A stretch of 64,000 nt of DNA from Magnetospirillum fulvum MGU-K5 (GTDB taxonomy: Bacteria > Pseudomonadota > Alphaproteobacteria > Rhodospirillales > Magnetospirillaceae), in the NCBI RefSeq assembly GCF_000442515.1, contig NZ_AQPH01000003.1, positions 1 to 64,000 on the forward strand, read 5' to 3'. A model generated the notes under the pieces. That model did not search any database, was not told where the DNA came from, and worked only from the letters and a program-made list of their open reading frames with translations. This document shows positions 26,616 through 34,558 of the stretch, in pieces (the stretch's first letter is position 1; each line of letters opens with the position of its first letter). Both the position numbers and the translations under genes were made by a program.

Positions 26616-28542
26616 TCAGGCCCCGGCCTGAAGTTCGTCGGCGAGCGAGGCGATTTCCTCGATCGCGGCGGCCAGTTCCTCGGCCCCCTTGGCCTGCTGC
26701 TTGGCGGCGGCGGCGGCTTCGGTCGAGGCTCGGCTGGATTGCTGGGCAGCGGCGGCGATTTGTTCGACCCCGGTCTGCACTTCCTTGACCACGCGAACGA
26801 TTTCGTCGTTGCCGTCCAGAATCTCGCGACTGCCCTCAAGCACCACCGCCATGTCGCGGGAACAGGTTTCAAGGTCGGCGGTCGTTGCCTTGTTCTTTTC
26901 CACTTCCAGGGCGGCGGCGGCGGCGATCTCTTCGAGATCGCGGCGGACGGTGCCGATCTGGTCCTGGATTGCCTTCACCGTATCCTTGATGCGGTCGGCG
27001 TTTTCGGCCGAATCACGGGCCAGATTGCGGATATCGGTGGAGACCACGGCAAATCCCTTGCCGAATTCGCCAGCGCGTGCCGCTTCGACCGAGCCGTTGA
27101 CCGCCAGCATGTTGGTCTGGATCGACACCGTGGTGATGGCATCGACGATCTTGTCGATGCGGCGGCTGACCTGCTCGAGCGCTCCCATCTGTTCGCGGCT
27201 CTGGCGACCGGATTCGACCGAGGCCAGCACGCCATCAATCAATTCGTTGACGGCGATCGTGTTGCGGCTGAGCAATTCCGAAATCTGAGTGCCTTTCTCG
27301 ACCAACACACGGGCGCGCGTGGCCGAAACCTGGGCGCCCTTTTCGATTTGAGCGATGGCGGCGGACGATTGGTGGGTGGCGCTGCCCTGCTGCTGCGCAC
27401 CGCGCTGAATCTGGTCGAGGGCGGTTTGAATCTGGGCGGCGGCGCGGTTGATTTCCTCGACGGCGCTCGACAATTCCTCTGCGGCGGAGGCCACTTCCTC
27501 GCTGCTTTTGGCGATGTCGGTGGAATTCTTCAATTCGTCGGCCAATTCCGACAATTCCTGCGCCGCCTGCTCCGATTGTTGCAGCGCGGTACCCTGTTGG
27601 TCGACGGTCTTCAGCGATTCCTGACAGGCGGCGCTCTGCTCCTCGGCGGCAGCGGCGATCACCTCGGACCCCTTCTGTGCTTCCTTCGCGGCGGCTTCGC
27701 TTTCTTCCGAGGCATTGACGATATCGCGGCAGCCAGCGCCGATCTCGGTCATGTCGGCGCGAATCTGATCTAGCTGGGCGGCGATTTGACGCCCTTTTTC
27801 CACCTCCTGCTTGGCGGTGGAGGCCGAGGCATTGATCCCTTCGGCGATCGCCTTGACGTCCTTCTGAATCTGGCTGACCAGATCCTGGATGTCGCGGGCG
27901 CTCTTTTCCGAGGTCTCGGCCAGGGTCCGCACTTCGTCGGCGACGACGGCGAAGCCCTTGCCGTGCTGTCCGGCCCGGGCCGCTTCGATCGCGGCATTCA
28001 GCGCGAGAAGGTTGGTCTGGTCGGCGATGCGGGCGACGGCCTTGACCACTTCCGAGATGGCGGCGGCCTGACGTTCCAGTTCCTCGACCATTTCGACAGA
28101 GATGAGCTGGCGTTCGGCGGCGCGGCCGATGGCGAGGATCGAGTTGGTGATCTGCCCGGCGACGCTACCAAGCAGGCTTTGCAGCATGTCGACCTTGACC
28201 AGAGAAACGTCGGCGTTTTCCTTGGCCTTACGGATTAATCCGCCCCCGTGGGTCACCGCCTTCATCGATTGCTGGGCGGCACCGGCGGCCTCTTCGGCGC
28301 CCGAAGCGATCTGTTCCGCCGCTTTGCGCAATTCCTCAGAGGCCGATGCCGCCTCGGCGATGCCGCTGGCCAGTTCGGTGGTTGCCGCGGCGATTCGTTC
28401 GGCTGCTTTTTGCTGGCGGGCGAAGGTGCGGGCTTTTCTTTTTTTGGGCTTCGGCCAGAAGCCGACTGCCGCCGAGCTCTTCGGAAGCGAGGGGCTTCGC
28501 CGCCGCCGGGCTGGCCATCTGGTTTTTTTTGACGAGAGCCAT
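26616..28542 (-). CDS. soluble double-MA chemoreceptor, frameshifted at an A7 tract
   Basis: The receptor has no membrane segment and two MCP signalling tips: [18 protein letters not shown] with [16 protein letters not shown], then a divergent [18 protein letters not shown] with [15 protein letters not shown]. The start [12 protein letters not shown] (ATG 28542, AAAGGGA upstream) is in a different frame from the body. Dropping one base in the A7 run at 28439-28445 joins EAQK to [20 protein letters not shown] and then the receptor in one frame of about 640 residues. A second run, A8, lies at 28523-28530. Without the correction the body could start only at a TTG near 28331. Transcriptional slippage, phase variation, a real mutation or a read error are all possible. 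It heads the che operon. Confidence 0.8.
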
Positions 28543-28911
28543 AGCGAGTCCCTTTCCTCCGAGTCGGAGACCTATGCCAAAACGCCTACATAATACAATG
28601 TATGTCCGAACTCATTATGCCAGCAAGCCCTTTGTTATAAATCAAAGGTCACATCTTGGGAGAATGAAACCTTTCTGCTCATTAAGGTAGATGTAATATT
28701 TGTCGACATTGGGTGGATTGTGCCCATGTCCAACATTTATTATAGGGATTGGAAGGGGGAGATAAGATGGGAGTGTGGGGTTCGAATATTAAATATATGG
28801 TTATATATTTATTGTTTACGTATTGAATCTATAATCGTTTTTAGCTGGAACAGGCTGCATACGTTCTTCATAAATTCCATATAATTCGGGTGTGTATAAT
28901 GAACAGCATGA
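28543..28911. other. AT-rich intergenic region upstream of the che operon
   Basis: This stretch is much more AT-rich than its surroundings, especially 28770-28900. No supported gene is seen. It must hold the promoter for the leftward receptor/che/rsb operon. Candidate -10-like boxes (CATAAT, TATTAT on the minus strand) occur 50-90 bp before the receptor start, but I cannot name a sigma factor. Confidence 0.5.
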
Positions 28912-29058
28912 AGGGCGAGGGCAGAGGACCCTAGCATCGCCCCCAAGCCGCTTGAGCGTGAATTGCGGTTGCTGCTGCGGTGCGATCTCGCCACCGTGCC
29001 TCGCGTCCGCGCTGTCGCCGATTATCTGACCGGGTTGTTCCGGGACGTGCCGGATTGA
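28912..29058 (+). pseudogene. LysR-family regulator, 3' remnant
   Basis: A 48-codon frame after an in-frame TGA reads PLERELRLLLRCDLATVPRV, then RAVADYLTGLF and a stop. This is the typical C-terminus of LysR-type regulators (REL-LLxHPDLRxxxRVRAFxDFL). No other part of such a gene is present upstream, where the sequence becomes AT-rich. I read it as the tail of a lysR gene destroyed by deletion or rearrangement. Confidence 0.5.
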
Positions 29059-29150
29059 TGTCGCTGGCGCGACCGGGCTGCCGCCCAAACCCGCTTGCGG
29101 GCCAGCCCGCAAACACCCGTTTGATTGATCGCTTGGATAACGGGGAGGGT

Positions 29151-29195
29151 CCGGGAGGATGTCCTCCCGGTGGGGTTTGGGGCAACGCCCCAAAC
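29151..29195. repeat. paired extragenic hairpins
   Basis: Two perfect 9-bp stems in a row: CCGGGAGGA/TCCTCCCGG at 29151-29170 and GTTTGGGGC/GCCCCAAAC at 29175-29195. They lie just beyond the stop of the leftward ybaK gene. Tandem GC-rich palindromes of this look are common extragenic repeats in Rhodospirillales. They may also act as a weak terminator. Confidence 0.7.
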
Positions 29196-29203
29196 GTTCG
29201 CGG

Positions 29204-29680
29204 CTATTTCGTCGCGATGGCCGCCACGATTGCTCCGGTGGCCTCGATCAGATCAAGCGGGGCGGCTTTGATCTGAAGTCCGCGCTGGCCACCATTGACG
29301 ACGATGAAGGGCAGCAGCAGGGCGCTTTGATCGAAGATCGTGCGCAGGTGCTTTTTCTGGCCAAGCGGGGAGATGCCGCCGACCTTGAAGCCGGACAGGC
29401 GTTCGGCATCGGGGATCGCCATCATCCGGACGGATTTTTTGTCGGTGGCGTGGGCCAGTGCCTTCAAATTCAGTTCGTGGTCGGACGGGACCACCGCGAT
29501 CATCGCCTCATCGGCGGCTTCGACCATCAGGGTCTTGAACACTTGGGAGGCGGGCAGCCCCAGTGATTGCGCGGCATGCAGCCCGATCGAGGCCGCCTCG
29601 GGATCGTAGCGATATTCCAGCAGGTCGAACGGCTTTTTGGCCTTGTCCATCGCGGCGGTGGCGGGGGTGCGTTTGCTCAT
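29204..29680 (-). CDS. ybaK: YbaK/EbsC-family aminoacyl-tRNA deacylase
   Basis: A 158-residue protein of the YbaK family (Cys-tRNA(Pro)/prolyl-tRNA editing). Family markers are LGLPASQVFKTLMV, the substrate-pocket KKSVRMM and GGISPLGQKK. It hydrolyses mischarged Cys-tRNA(Pro) in trans. It stands alone; the next gene upstream is 67 bp away on the same strand. Confidence 0.92.
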   Translation of the reverse strand: MSKRTPATAAMDKAKKPFDLLEYRYDPEAASIGLHAAQSLGLPASQVFKTLMVEAADEAMIAVVPSDHELNLKALAHATDKKSVRMMAIPDAERLSGFKVGGISPLGQKKHLRTIFDQSALLLPFIVVNGGQRGLQIKAAPLDLIEATGAIVAAIATK

Positions 29681-29747
29681 GTCGGTTCGTCCCGAAACGG
29701 AAATCTCGTTACTTTATCAAAACGACGCCCGGCGGCGGTCGAACGCC

Positions 29748-30437
29748 TCAGTCGCTAATGGCGGAGCGGATCGTCACCGCCTGCCCGGCGGACTGCCCGG
29801 CTTCGAAGGCGGCGGCGGCGACTTTCTTGCCCGAGGCGCGGCTACGGCGCAGCGATAGATCAAGCTTGGCGAACTCGGCCTCGACGATGGCATGGCGAAC
29901 GACGACCAGATCGCGCCCGCTGGAACGGCGGTTGGCTTCGTCGCGTTCGGCCTTCATCGCGCCTAGCTTGTCGGCAATCGATACCGCCATGCCGAACAGG
30001 AACGAGCCGCGTTCGTCATGGCCATAGCGGATGAAGCGCTGGTCGCGGGCATAGGCTTCCCAGGCGGTCTGCATCGCGGTGGCGATCACGTCATGGACGT
30101 AGCGGGCCAGTTCCAGGCTGGGGCGCAGTCCAAAGAAGATGTAGCGGATCCGTCCGGTTTCGTCTTTCTCGCGCCAGACCTTGCAATCGCAATAATCGGC
30201 GATGGCGGGGATGCAGGCCGAAATCGGCTGGCGCTGCTTGCGGTTGGTCTCGACCGCGACCTGTTCGCACTGCTCCTCGCGCAGGTCGAGATCGCTCAGC
30301 GACAGATCGTGGCGGTCAAGCAGTTCGGCGACCTTTGCCGCCGCCGCCAGGGCTTCATCTTCGGTGCAGCCGTTGGCGGTGGTCTTGGCCCGCAACGCCT
30401 GAAGCCGCGATTTGAGCTTGTCGAGATCGCTCGCCAT
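29748..30437 (-). CDS. DUF2786-domain protein
   Basis: A 229-residue protein. The N-terminus (LKSRLQALRAKTTANGCTED, then EALAAAAKVAELLDRHDLS) is the DUF2786 signature. A second domain (YCDCKVWREKD, FFGLRPSLELARYV, AYARDQRF) is typical of the longer members found in proteobacteria and phages. Its function is unknown. It is 24 bp from mucR upstream and may be co-transcribed with it. Confidence 0.75.
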   Translation of the reverse strand: MASDLDKLKSRLQALRAKTTANGCTEDEALAAAAKVAELLDRHDLSLSDLDLREEQCEQVAVETNRKQRQPISACIPAIADYCDCKVWREKDETGRIRYIFFGLRPSLELARYVHDVIATAMQTAWEAYARDQRFIRYGHDERGSFLFGMAVSIADKLGAMKAERDEANRRSSGRDLVVVRHAIVEAEFAKLDLSLRRSRASGKKVAAAAFEAGQSAGQAVTIRSAISD

Positions 30438-30461
30438 GCGGCCTCTTCCTTTGGTCTTCGA

Positions 30462-30941
30462 TCAGCCGACCGGCTTGGACCAGCGCGACGCAGGGTAGCG
30501 GTGCTGCGGCTGCGAGTCCGGCGCGGCGGTCTCGACCGGCTCGGAAGCGGTGGAGGCGCGATCCTGCCGCGGCTTGGTGCCCAGCCCGATCGACTTGGCC
30601 AGTTCCGAGCGGCGTGCGGCATAGGTCGAGGCGACCATCGGATAATCGGTCGGCAGCGACCATTTGGCGCGGTAGGCGTCCACCGACAGATCGTGCGCGG
30701 TCTGGAGATGCCGCTTCAGCATTTTCTGCGGCTTGCCGCACTCAAGACAGTACACCGCGTCCGGGGTCACCGATTTGCGGATCGAGACGGCGGGCTGCTG
30801 CCGTTCCGGCGCTTCGGCGGCCGGGCTGTCGATATTGACCAGGGTGGCGTGGGTGCTGCGGATCAGATCGGGCAGATCGGTGGTCGCCACGGCGTTGTTG
30901 CGGAGGTAGGCGGCCACGATTTTCGAGGTCAGGCGGATCAT
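30462..30941 (-). CDS. mucR: MucR/Ros regulator with intact zinc finger
   Basis: A 159-residue MucR-family regulator. The N-terminal dimerisation part is SKIVAAYLRNNAVATTDLPD. The zinc finger CLECGKPQKMLKRHLQTAH keeps all four ligands (Cys-x2-Cys-x9-His-x4-His). VDAYRAKWSLPTDYPMVA follows, with a Ser/Pro-rich C-terminal tail of about 40 residues. ATG 30941 has GGAG upstream. MucR proteins are H-NS-like regulators of surface polysaccharide, motility and cell cycle. A second, zinc-ligand-poor paralogue is encoded at 33569. Confidence 0.92.
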   Translation of the reverse strand: MIRLTSKIVAAYLRNNAVATTDLPDLIRSTHATLVNIDSPAAEAPERQQPAVSIRKSVTPDAVYCLECGKPQKMLKRHLQTAHDLSVDAYRAKWSLPTDYPMVASTYAARRSELAKSIGLGTKPRQDRASTASEPVETAAPDSQPQHRYPASRWSKPVG

Positions 30942-31175
30942 ACAGACGGACTCCAAACAGGCGGCACGGTGCGGTGCAGAGCGTGAATTGCGCGGCTGGG
31001 CTGGCGGAGACATCGTCGGCGCCCAGTCCGGGCCTTTGCTGCTGAAGATACGAATATTCAGCGCCTCAGGAATTGCCGCATCCGGACCAGTCATGTTCAT
31101 GACTGATTTTCGTGGAAAAATACAAGCCTTACCGATAGCACGGAACTATTCTTCGACACGCAGGCGCAAAGACAG

Positions 31176-31208
31176 CAAAAAGGCCGGACCCGGAGGGTCC
31201 AGCCTTTT
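31176..31208 (-). terminator. terminator of the tRNA-Gly transcript
   Basis: On the minus strand AAAAGGCTGGACCC and GGGTCCGGCCTTTTT form a long stem with one mismatched pair and a TCC loop, ending in a T-run. It lies about 30 bp downstream of the tRNA gene. Confidence 0.88.
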
Positions 31209-31236
31209 GATGATGCTCTCACCGAAGTGAGAGACT

Positions 31237-31311
31237 TGGAGCGGGCGAAGGGATTCGAACCCTCGACCCCAACCTTGGCAAGGTTGTGCTCTACCCCTGA
31301 GCTACGCCCGC
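31237..31311 (-). tRNA. tRNA-Gly (GCC)
   Basis: A 75-nt cloverleaf including an encoded CCA. The acceptor stem GCGGGCG pairs with CGCCCGC, the D-arm begins TAGCTCAGGGGTAGAGC, the anticodon arm is AACCTTGCCAAGGTT with anticodon GCC, and the T-arm has GGTTCGAATCC. It is a complete single tRNA with its own terminator. Confidence 0.97.
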
Positions 31312-31440
31312 TCTGTCTGGCGCCCGGTGCCGGGAAGTCCCGGCGTCCGGAGGCCCGCATATTACGAAAAGAATCGGTCGGCGCAAGCACTTTTTTCAAA
31401 TTTTTTGCAGGCCGGGTTCCGGTGCAACCATTCAAGGCCG

Positions 31441-32010
31441 TCAGGGCATCATCGGATGACCGCCAAGCACCGTATCGGACAGTATGGGATACAAAGAGCG
31501 GGCCTCTTTCATCTGATAGTGCCACCATTCATGGTGATTATACTCCCAGCCCGCAGCAATCATCAGCCCCAGCAACAAGGCGCGATGGCGTTGGGCCTCG
31601 GGCGAGATGTCGAGACGGGCGTGATGGGAGAGCGGGGTAAAGGCGTCGAAGCCGGTTCCCATGTCCAGCGGCTGGCCGGTGGCGATATCGATCAGGTCGA
31701 GATCGACGGCGACGCCCATCGAATGGGTCGAGCCCAGATGCGGGTCGGCGATGAATTCAGGATCGGGGCAAATGCCCCACAACACCCACTGCGCCTCGGC
31801 GGGACGAAAGGCGTCGAGGATGCGCAGCCGCAATCCCAGCGGATAGGCCAGCGCGGCCGCTTTGGTCAGCAACGGGGCGGCGTCGGCATGAAGCCAGCTC
31901 CCGGCATCGGGACGATAGACCGGGCGGCCGGTGAAGTTGTCGGCGGTGGCATAGGCCAGAGCCAACTCGATATTGAAGGCGGACGGGGCAATGGGTACCA
32001 GAGGCGACAT
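31441..32010 (-). CDS. D-alanyl-D-alanine dipeptidase (VanX/DdpX family)
   Basis: A 189-residue zinc dipeptidase. Metal-site motifs are present: STHSMGVAVDLDL (SxHxxGxAxD) and EWWHYQM (ExxWH with His ligand), plus LDAFRP and GTGFD, which are typical of VanX/DdpX. It cleaves D-Ala-D-Ala dipeptide, usually to recycle peptidoglycan D-alanine in Gram-negative bacteria. No signal peptide is apparent, so it acts in the cytoplasm. ATG 32010 has AAGGAAAG upstream and diverges from tsaB with 43 bp between starts. Confidence 0.92.
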   Translation of the reverse strand: MSPLVPIAPSAFNIELALAYATADNFTGRPVYRPDAGSWLHADAAPLLTKAAALAYPLGLRLRILDAFRPAEAQWVLWGICPDPEFIADPHLGSTHSMGVAVDLDLIDIATGQPLDMGTGFDAFTPLSHHARLDISPEAQRHRALLLGLMIAAGWEYNHHEWWHYQMKEARSLYPILSDTVLGGHPMMP

Positions 32011-32053
32011 CTTAGGTCTTTCCTTGATTGGCCGGGCGCAGTATAGCCGCCTG

Positions 32054-32713
32054 ATGAATGTTCTTGCCATCGACACCTCGACCTCGGCCTGTTCGGCGGC
32101 TCTGCTGCGGGATGGCCATGTCGTCGCCCGCCGTTTGACTGTAATGGCTCGCGGTCAAAGCGAAGCCCTGATGCCGATGATAAAGGCGGTGCTGGACGAA
32201 TCCGGCCTCGCCGTCTCCGGGCTTGATCTGCTGGCGGTGACGGTTGGGCCGGGGGCGTTCACCGGCCTGCGGATCGGTCTGGCCGCCGCGCGCGGCTTTG
32301 CCCTGGCTGCCGGTCTGCCCTTGGCCGGTGTGCCGACCTCGCTGGCGGTCGCGGCGGCGATCCCCGAGGCGGAGCGCGAGGGAAAGACCATCGCCGTCGT
32401 GCTCGAGTCGCGCCGCGCCGATCCCTGGATTCAGTTGTTTGACGCCGATCTGACTCCGCTGGGCGCGGTCGCGGCGCACCAGCCCGAGGCGATTGCCGCG
32501 CAACTGACCGGCCCGGTGCTGGTGGCGGGTGATGCCGGGGCGCGGTTGCTGGCGGTGCTGCCGGGGGCGGTGGCGGCGTCCTCGCCGGGTTGGCCCGATG
32601 CGGCTTGTGTCGCGCGGGTGGGAGAGGATTTGTGGCGCACAGGCCGGGCTTTGTCGGCCGAGCCTCTGTATCTGCGCGCTCCCGATGTCACTCTGCCCGG
32701 ACAGAAGCGATGA
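32054..32713 (+). CDS. tsaB: tRNA threonylcarbamoyladenosine biosynthesis protein TsaB
   Basis: A 219-residue ASKHA-fold protein: AIDTSTSACSAALL at the start, TVGPGAFTGLRIGLAAARGF, and VLESRRADPWIQLF. It partners TsaD and TsaE in making t6A37 on ANN-decoding tRNAs. ATG 32054 is chosen because family members begin MxxLAIDTS. It overlaps rimI by 4 bp (ATGA), a frequent arrangement. Confidence 0.93.
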   Translation: MNVLAIDTSTSACSAALLRDGHVVARRLTVMARGQSEALMPMIKAVLDESGLAVSGLDLLAVTVGPGAFTGLRIGLAAARGFALAAGLPLAGVPTSLAVAAAIPEAEREGKTIAVVLESRRADPWIQLFDADLTPLGAVAAHQPEAIAAQLTGPVLVAGDAGARLLAVLPGAVAASSPGWPDAACVARVGEDLWRTGRALSAEPLYLRAPDVTLPGQKR

Positions 32714-33219
32714 TCGAGCTGGTCCCGGCCGCGATGCTTCATGCCGAATTGCTGGCCGGGATGCATGCGGTGTGCTTCGCCGAACCGTGGAGCGCCCGCT
32801 CGATGGCTGAAGTCCTGCTGATGCCGGGCACCAGCGCGCTGATTGCCGTCGATGGCGGCCAGTGGCAGCCCAGCGCGGTTCCGCCCGGTCCGGCCGGGCT
32901 GGTGATGTGGCGGCGCACCTTTGATGAAGCCGAAATCCTGACCCTGGCGGTGCTGCCGCCCTGGCGGGGCCGCGGGGTGGGCGGGCGACTGCTGGACGCG
33001 GCGATGGCCGACGCGGCAGCGCAGGGGGCGACCGCGATGTTCCTGGAAGTCGCCGATGATAACCCGGCCGGTCAGGCGCTTTATCGCCGCCATGGCTTTG
33101 CTCATCTTGGGCGGCGTAAGGGATATTACGGAGGTGTTGACGCGATAACGATGCGTCGGGCACTGGATCAGCCGCAATTCAGCGATGTCGCGGCAGAGTA
33201 TCCCGATAAAACTCCCTAA
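32710..33219 (+). CDS. rimI: ribosomal-protein-alanine N-acetyltransferase RimI
   Basis: A 169-residue GNAT acetyltransferase. The acetyl-CoA motif is LPPWRGRGVGGRLLDAAM, followed by FLEVADDNPAGQALYRRHGF, very close to RimI. The start overlaps tsaB, which supports the RimI call over a generic GNAT. It converges on the TusA-like gene with 1 bp between the two stops. Confidence 0.9.
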   Translation: MIELVPAAMLHAELLAGMHAVCFAEPWSARSMAEVLLMPGTSALIAVDGGQWQPSAVPPGPAGLVMWRRTFDEAEILTLAVLPPWRGRGVGGRLLDAAMADAAAQGATAMFLEVADDNPAGQALYRRHGFAHLGRRKGYYGGVDAITMRRALDQPQFSDVAAEYPDKTP

Positions 33220-33220
33220 A

Positions 33221-33469
33221 CTATTTCTTGCATATCAAAAGGCGATGCGGCCCAAGCGGATCGCCGTCGATGACTTGAGTCATCTCCAGAATTTCGTGCC
33301 CCAGTTCGCGTATCGAACGTGGCACATTTTCAATAGGTTCCCAACCCTTTAGCCATATTTCGGCTGTTTGTCCGGGAGCCATCCGTTCGATCAGCAACTT
33401 GGCTTTGACGAAGGTCATCGGACAGACCTCCGCTGTGATGTCAAGACAGTAGTTAGGGTTTTCAGTCAT
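33221..33469 (-). CDS. TusA-family sulfurtransferase-like protein
   Basis: An 82-residue TusA/SirA-like protein. LDITAEVCPMTFVKAKLLIE carries the conserved Cys-Pro, although the second Pro of CPxP is replaced by Thr (CPMT). Such proteins relay persulfide sulfur. I chose ATG 33469 because relatives start close to the YxLDIT segment; ATG 33496 would add nine residues. It is a single gene, head-to-head with the rightward mucR after a 99-bp gap. Confidence 0.82.
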   Translation of the reverse strand: MTENPNYCLDITAEVCPMTFVKAKLLIERMAPGQTAEIWLKGWEPIENVPRSIRELGHEILEMTQVIDGDPLGPHRLLICKK

Positions 33470-33568
33470 GTGATTCCAGTCATCTTGCTTTGTCATATTG
33501 GTTATTGCTTCGCCGGATTTAAGGAATTATATAAGGCCGATCGTTAGGAAATGGGAGGGGTGCTCTAA

Positions 33569-33988
33569 ATGTCGGAGCGTTCGAGTAACAATGAACTTCT
33601 TGCGCTCACCACCGAGATCGTGTCGGCGCATGTCGGCAATAATAGCGTGGCGATCGGAGAGCTGCCCCACCTGATCCAGGAGGTCTATCGCACCCTGTCG
33701 TCGGTCGGAACCACTCCGGCCGTTCCCGAGCGGCCCCAGCCCGCCGTCGCGGTGCGCAAGTCGGTAACGCCTGACTACATCATCTGCCTCGAAGACGGCA
33801 AGAAACTGAAAATGTTGAAACGGCACCTCAAGACCGCTTACAACATGACCCCGGAAGAGTATCGCGAGCGTTGGGGCCTGCCGCCCGATTACCCGATGGT
33901 GGCCCCGAATTACGCCCAGCACCGGTCCAGCCTGGCCAAGAAGATCGGCCTGGGGACCAAGCCGCGGACGCGCAAGCGGGCGGTCTGA
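33569..33988 (+). CDS. mucR: MucR-family regulator lacking full zinc ligands
   Basis: A 139-residue MucR homologue. The finger region reads CLEDGKKLKMLKRHLKTAY: the second Cys is Asp and the last His is Tyr, so classical C2H2 zinc binding is lost, as in many alphaproteobacterial MucR proteins. DNA-binding flanks (MTPEEYRERWGLPPDYPMVA, RSSLAKKIGLGTK) are intact. The C-terminus is basic. Compared with the paralogue at 30462 it lacks the long tail. It is probably a global regulator of the H-NS-like MucR class. Confidence 0.93.
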   Translation: MSERSSNNELLALTTEIVSAHVGNNSVAIGELPHLIQEVYRTLSSVGTTPAVPERPQPAVAVRKSVTPDYIICLEDGKKLKMLKRHLKTAYNMTPEEYRERWGLPPDYPMVAPNYAQHRSSLAKKIGLGTKPRTRKRAV

Positions 33989-34007
33989 GCGAACGCAGGT
34001 GGTATTC

Positions 34008-34038
34008 GGACGCCGTCGATCAAGGTGCGGCGGCGTCC
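34008..34038 (+). terminator. GC-rich hairpin after mucR, possible terminator
   Basis: GGACGCCG at 34008-34015 pairs with CGGCGTCC at 34031-34038 across a 15-base loop. No T-run follows, so termination here would be weak or Rho-assisted. Confidence 0.35.
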
Positions 34039-34083
34039 GCTTGTGGGTAACAGGTTCTCCCGTCGCCGCTCAACGGATACGCC

Positions 34084-34515
34084 ATGGTCTCGCGCATCGA
34101 ACAGCGCTGTATCGACAAGGGAATGAAGATGACCGAGCAGCGGCGGGTGATTGCCCGTGTGCTGTCGGATTCGGCCGATCATCCCGATGTCGAGGAAGTC
34201 TATCGACGCTCGACCGATATCGATCCGAACATCAGCATTGCGACGGTCTACCGTACCGTTCGTCTCTTTGAAGAAGCGGCGATCCTGGAACGCCACGATT
34301 TTGGCGACGGCCGTGCCCGCTATGAAGAGGCGGCCGGGGATCATCATGACCACCTGATCGACATGCAGTCAGGGGCCGTCATCGAATTCACCAGTTCCGA
34401 AATCGAGGCGCTTCAGCGCGAGATCGCGCGCCGATATGGCTTTCGGCTGGTGGGTCACCGCCTGGAACTGTACGGAGTTCCGTTGACTCCCGACGACGAA
34501 CGGGCAGAGAAATAG
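34084..34515 (+). CDS. fur: Fur-family transcriptional regulator
   Basis: A 143-residue Fur-family regulator: winged helix MTEQRRVIARVLSDSADHPD with recognition helix SIATVYRTVRLFEEA, then the metal-site motif DHHDHLIDMQSG. The C-terminal CxxC zinc site of E. coli Fur is absent, as in alphaproteobacterial Fur/Mur. It could be Fur/Mur (iron or manganese) rather than Irr, since the Irr haem motif is not seen. The gene 44 bp downstream (olsB) may be co-transcribed. Confidence 0.88.
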   Translation: MVSRIEQRCIDKGMKMTEQRRVIARVLSDSADHPDVEEVYRRSTDIDPNISIATVYRTVRLFEEAAILERHDFGDGRARYEEAAGDHHDHLIDMQSGAVIEFTSSEIEALQREIARRYGFRLVGHRLELYGVPLTPDDERAEK

Positions 34516-34558
34516 GCAGCGCGGCCCTTCCGCGCGTCCCGACGGATTCAGAGGAATC

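Noticed and set aside
31097-31528. 143-residue minus-strand open frame across the tRNA gene
   Set aside because: It runs through tRNA-Gly, its terminator and the end of the dipeptidase gene, and has no protein-like character.
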